The translations under genes were made by a program, and so were the position numbers. Source: Phoronis ovalis (taxonomy: Eukaryota; Phoronida; Phoronidae). From it: 23,457 bases of DNA. The stretch lies in the NCBI GenBank assembly GCA_028565635.1, contig JAOXYB010076277.1:1-23457 (forward strand), written 5' to 3'. Of this stretch, positions 22,405 to 23,457 are shown piece by piece. The notes under the pieces were generated by a model, which was given only the letters and a program-made list of their open reading frames with translations, searched no databases and was not told the origin of the DNA. Position 1 is the stretch's first letter. Every line of letters begins with the position of its first letter.

Positions 22405-23130
22405 AAACGCATAGTTCCACATGCCACGTGACCACTAGACTGTGCTTCTTTCAACATGTCAAATCTGTATGAATAATGACACTATTTGAAATGTTTATCC
22501 GTCTTATTCTTGCCTACGCAGAGGGATGCTTCTCCCAGGTTTCATGTTATGAACATGTTGTGTTCTAGTACTTTGCTCTAGGACTATATAGCACTTACTT
22601 TAATGCGGCATAACTACATCATTAGATTTTGCCTTGTAGTCTTCATGCAAATATAAAACTACGAATGAGTTATCCATCAATGTCACATGGGTACAAACAT
22701 AAATTATAAAGTGCAACATAGGAGAAACCTAATTTTAGTACTAAGAACCCCAAAGTTGAGCTGAATAGAAAAGAGTAACCATTCCCTTTTTTTCTTTTTA
22801 ATCTATTTTTAGACAAATAAGGAAAGGGAACCTTGAATACTAACTAGTATTGTCTTATATTATACGAAAAAAGGAAACAAATCATTTAATCCTCATTTAA
22901 TCAGCAAAATGAAATAGTTTCTTGTTCAAGTTCAAGCAAGTTGTATTTTGTTTGTTCTAAACCAAAACTCAAAAAAGAAACAGAAACATTTCCTTTTATT
23001 CGATCAAAATCATAAAGGGAAAATATTCCGATTAACACTGCACGCCCCACAAAATTAATGATTGAAAAAAAAAAAATGAAATGAAAATGCAAGTGAATTA
23101 ACTATGTACCTAATTAAAGAGCATGTTAAA
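22405..23130. other. Spacer between SINE-like copies, no gene seen
   Basis: AT-rich and low-complexity DNA, with CCTTT/AAGGAAA-rich patches near 22785-22830 and 22865-23000 and an A run near 23065. The string TTCGATCAAAATC at 23001 is the reverse complement of GATTTTGATCGAA and resembles the start of the SINE-like copies, so it may be a decayed fragment. Open frames here have no recognisable features. Confidence 0.4.
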
Positions 23131-23290
23131 AGAAATTCCGAACGTTTCGGAACGCTCTAAAGAAACAATACGGTCTTTATATAGAACCACACTTGCCGTA
23201 CAAACAACAAAAAGATGTTTTTCCGTCAAAATAAGAAAAACTATATCTACGGTACCCTGAATACGTGATTACGTGAAATCGAACAAGCAA
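23131..23290 (-). repeat. 5S-rRNA-derived SINE-like repeat, copy 3 (inverted)
   Basis: On the minus strand, from about 23263 downward, CAGGGTACCGTAGATATA, TTTTGACGGAAAAACATC, GTACGGCAAGTGTGGTTCTA, TATAAAGACCGTATTG and GTTCGGAATTTC match copies 1 and 2 in order. Upstream of CAGGGTACC the match to the 5S C-box is interrupted: only TTCGATTT (near 23280) recalls the other copies. The next DNA upstream on this strand leads into the 5S-like segment at 23381-23457. Confidence 0.75.
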
Positions 23291-23380
23291 TGTCAAAATC
23301 ACTCACTCACAAGGAAGGCAGTGTTCAGCGGCCTACTGCGTGATCGCTCGGAACCAGGATAGGTACTTGCGGGGGTCGTG

Positions 23381-23457
23381 AGGCGGTCACCCATCCAAGT
23401 ACTAACTGGGCCCGACGCTGCTTAACTGCGGTGATCGGACGAGAACCGGTGTTTTCA
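23381..23457 (-). repeat. 5S rRNA-like segment (SINE head or 5S pseudogene), cut by window edge
   Basis: The reverse complement reads CACCGGTTCTCGTCCGATCA, CCGCAGTTAAGCAGCGTCGG, GCCCAGTTAGTACTTGGATG and GGTGACCGCCT, matching metazoan 5S rRNA from about nucleotide 20 to 96 with few differences. The A-box, intermediate element and C-box are all present. After GACCGCCT, where 5S rRNA continues GGGAATACCGGG, the sequence instead reads CACGACCCCCGCAAGTACC, so this is not an intact 5S gene. The fused, unrelated tail (23291-23380) points to a 5S-headed SINE (SINE3 type) rather than a simple pseudogene. Confidence 0.85.

Noticed and set aside
21766-22472. Overlapping open frames on both strands with similar peptides
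   Set aside because: The similarity between these peptides comes from the 5S-derived repeat copies at 21926 and 22230; they are not a protein family.
23381-23457. Intact 5S rRNA gene
   Set aside because: The match stops at GACCGCCT and continues into unrelated sequence, so the 3' end of 5S rRNA is missing; the 5' end is outside the window.

Overview
The window looks like nuclear DNA of an AT-rich, intron-rich metazoan. Coding exons are short and separated by AT-rich introns with GT..AG boundaries and pyrimidine-rich acceptors, and there is no bacterial-style gene packing. One gene encodes a motile-cilium protein. Several kinds of short DNA element and a 5S-rRNA-derived SINE family are present. 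A marine invertebrate (lophotrochozoan, hemichordate or cephalochordate) would fit, but the sequence alone does not fix the phylum. There are two protein genes, both on the + strand.

Layout. 1-233: end of a dispersed repeat. 234-1388: non-coding upstream DNA. 1389-13188: a 16-17 exon gene for the axonemal protein CFAP100 (CCDC37, Chlamydomonas FAP100/MIA1), about 619-638 aa, recognised along nearly its whole length. Its introns hold four inverted-repeat elements (6161-6298, 9978-10340, 11371-11796, 11842-12491), a TCCA minisatellite (about 10390-10690) and smaller tandem duplications. 13189-15256: AT-rich intergenic DNA. 15257-20993: an eight-exon gene for a predicted single-pass receptor-like protein of 659 aa, with a signal peptide, two CUB domains, a short stalk, one membrane segment and a 318-residue disordered tail. 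20994-21925: no gene seen. 21926-23457: a cluster of 5S-rRNA-derived repeats, two direct copies about 304 bp apart, one inverted copy, and at the window edge an inverted, well-preserved 5S-like segment with the internal pol III promoter boxes.

The two genes show no sign of working together. One is a structural component for inner dynein arm regulation in cilia and the other is a cell-surface protein of unknown ligand.

The points most worth following are the 5S-derived SINE cluster, including a possibly chimeric copy; the matching extra CxGCCDW cysteine cluster in both CUB domains; the twin RSSSFR motifs in the cytoplasmic tail; and two symmetric (multiple-of-three) candidate cassette exons in CFAP100, one followed immediately by a 44-bp tandem duplication. 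All exon models are read by eye from splice consensus and phase and are not supported by transcripts.
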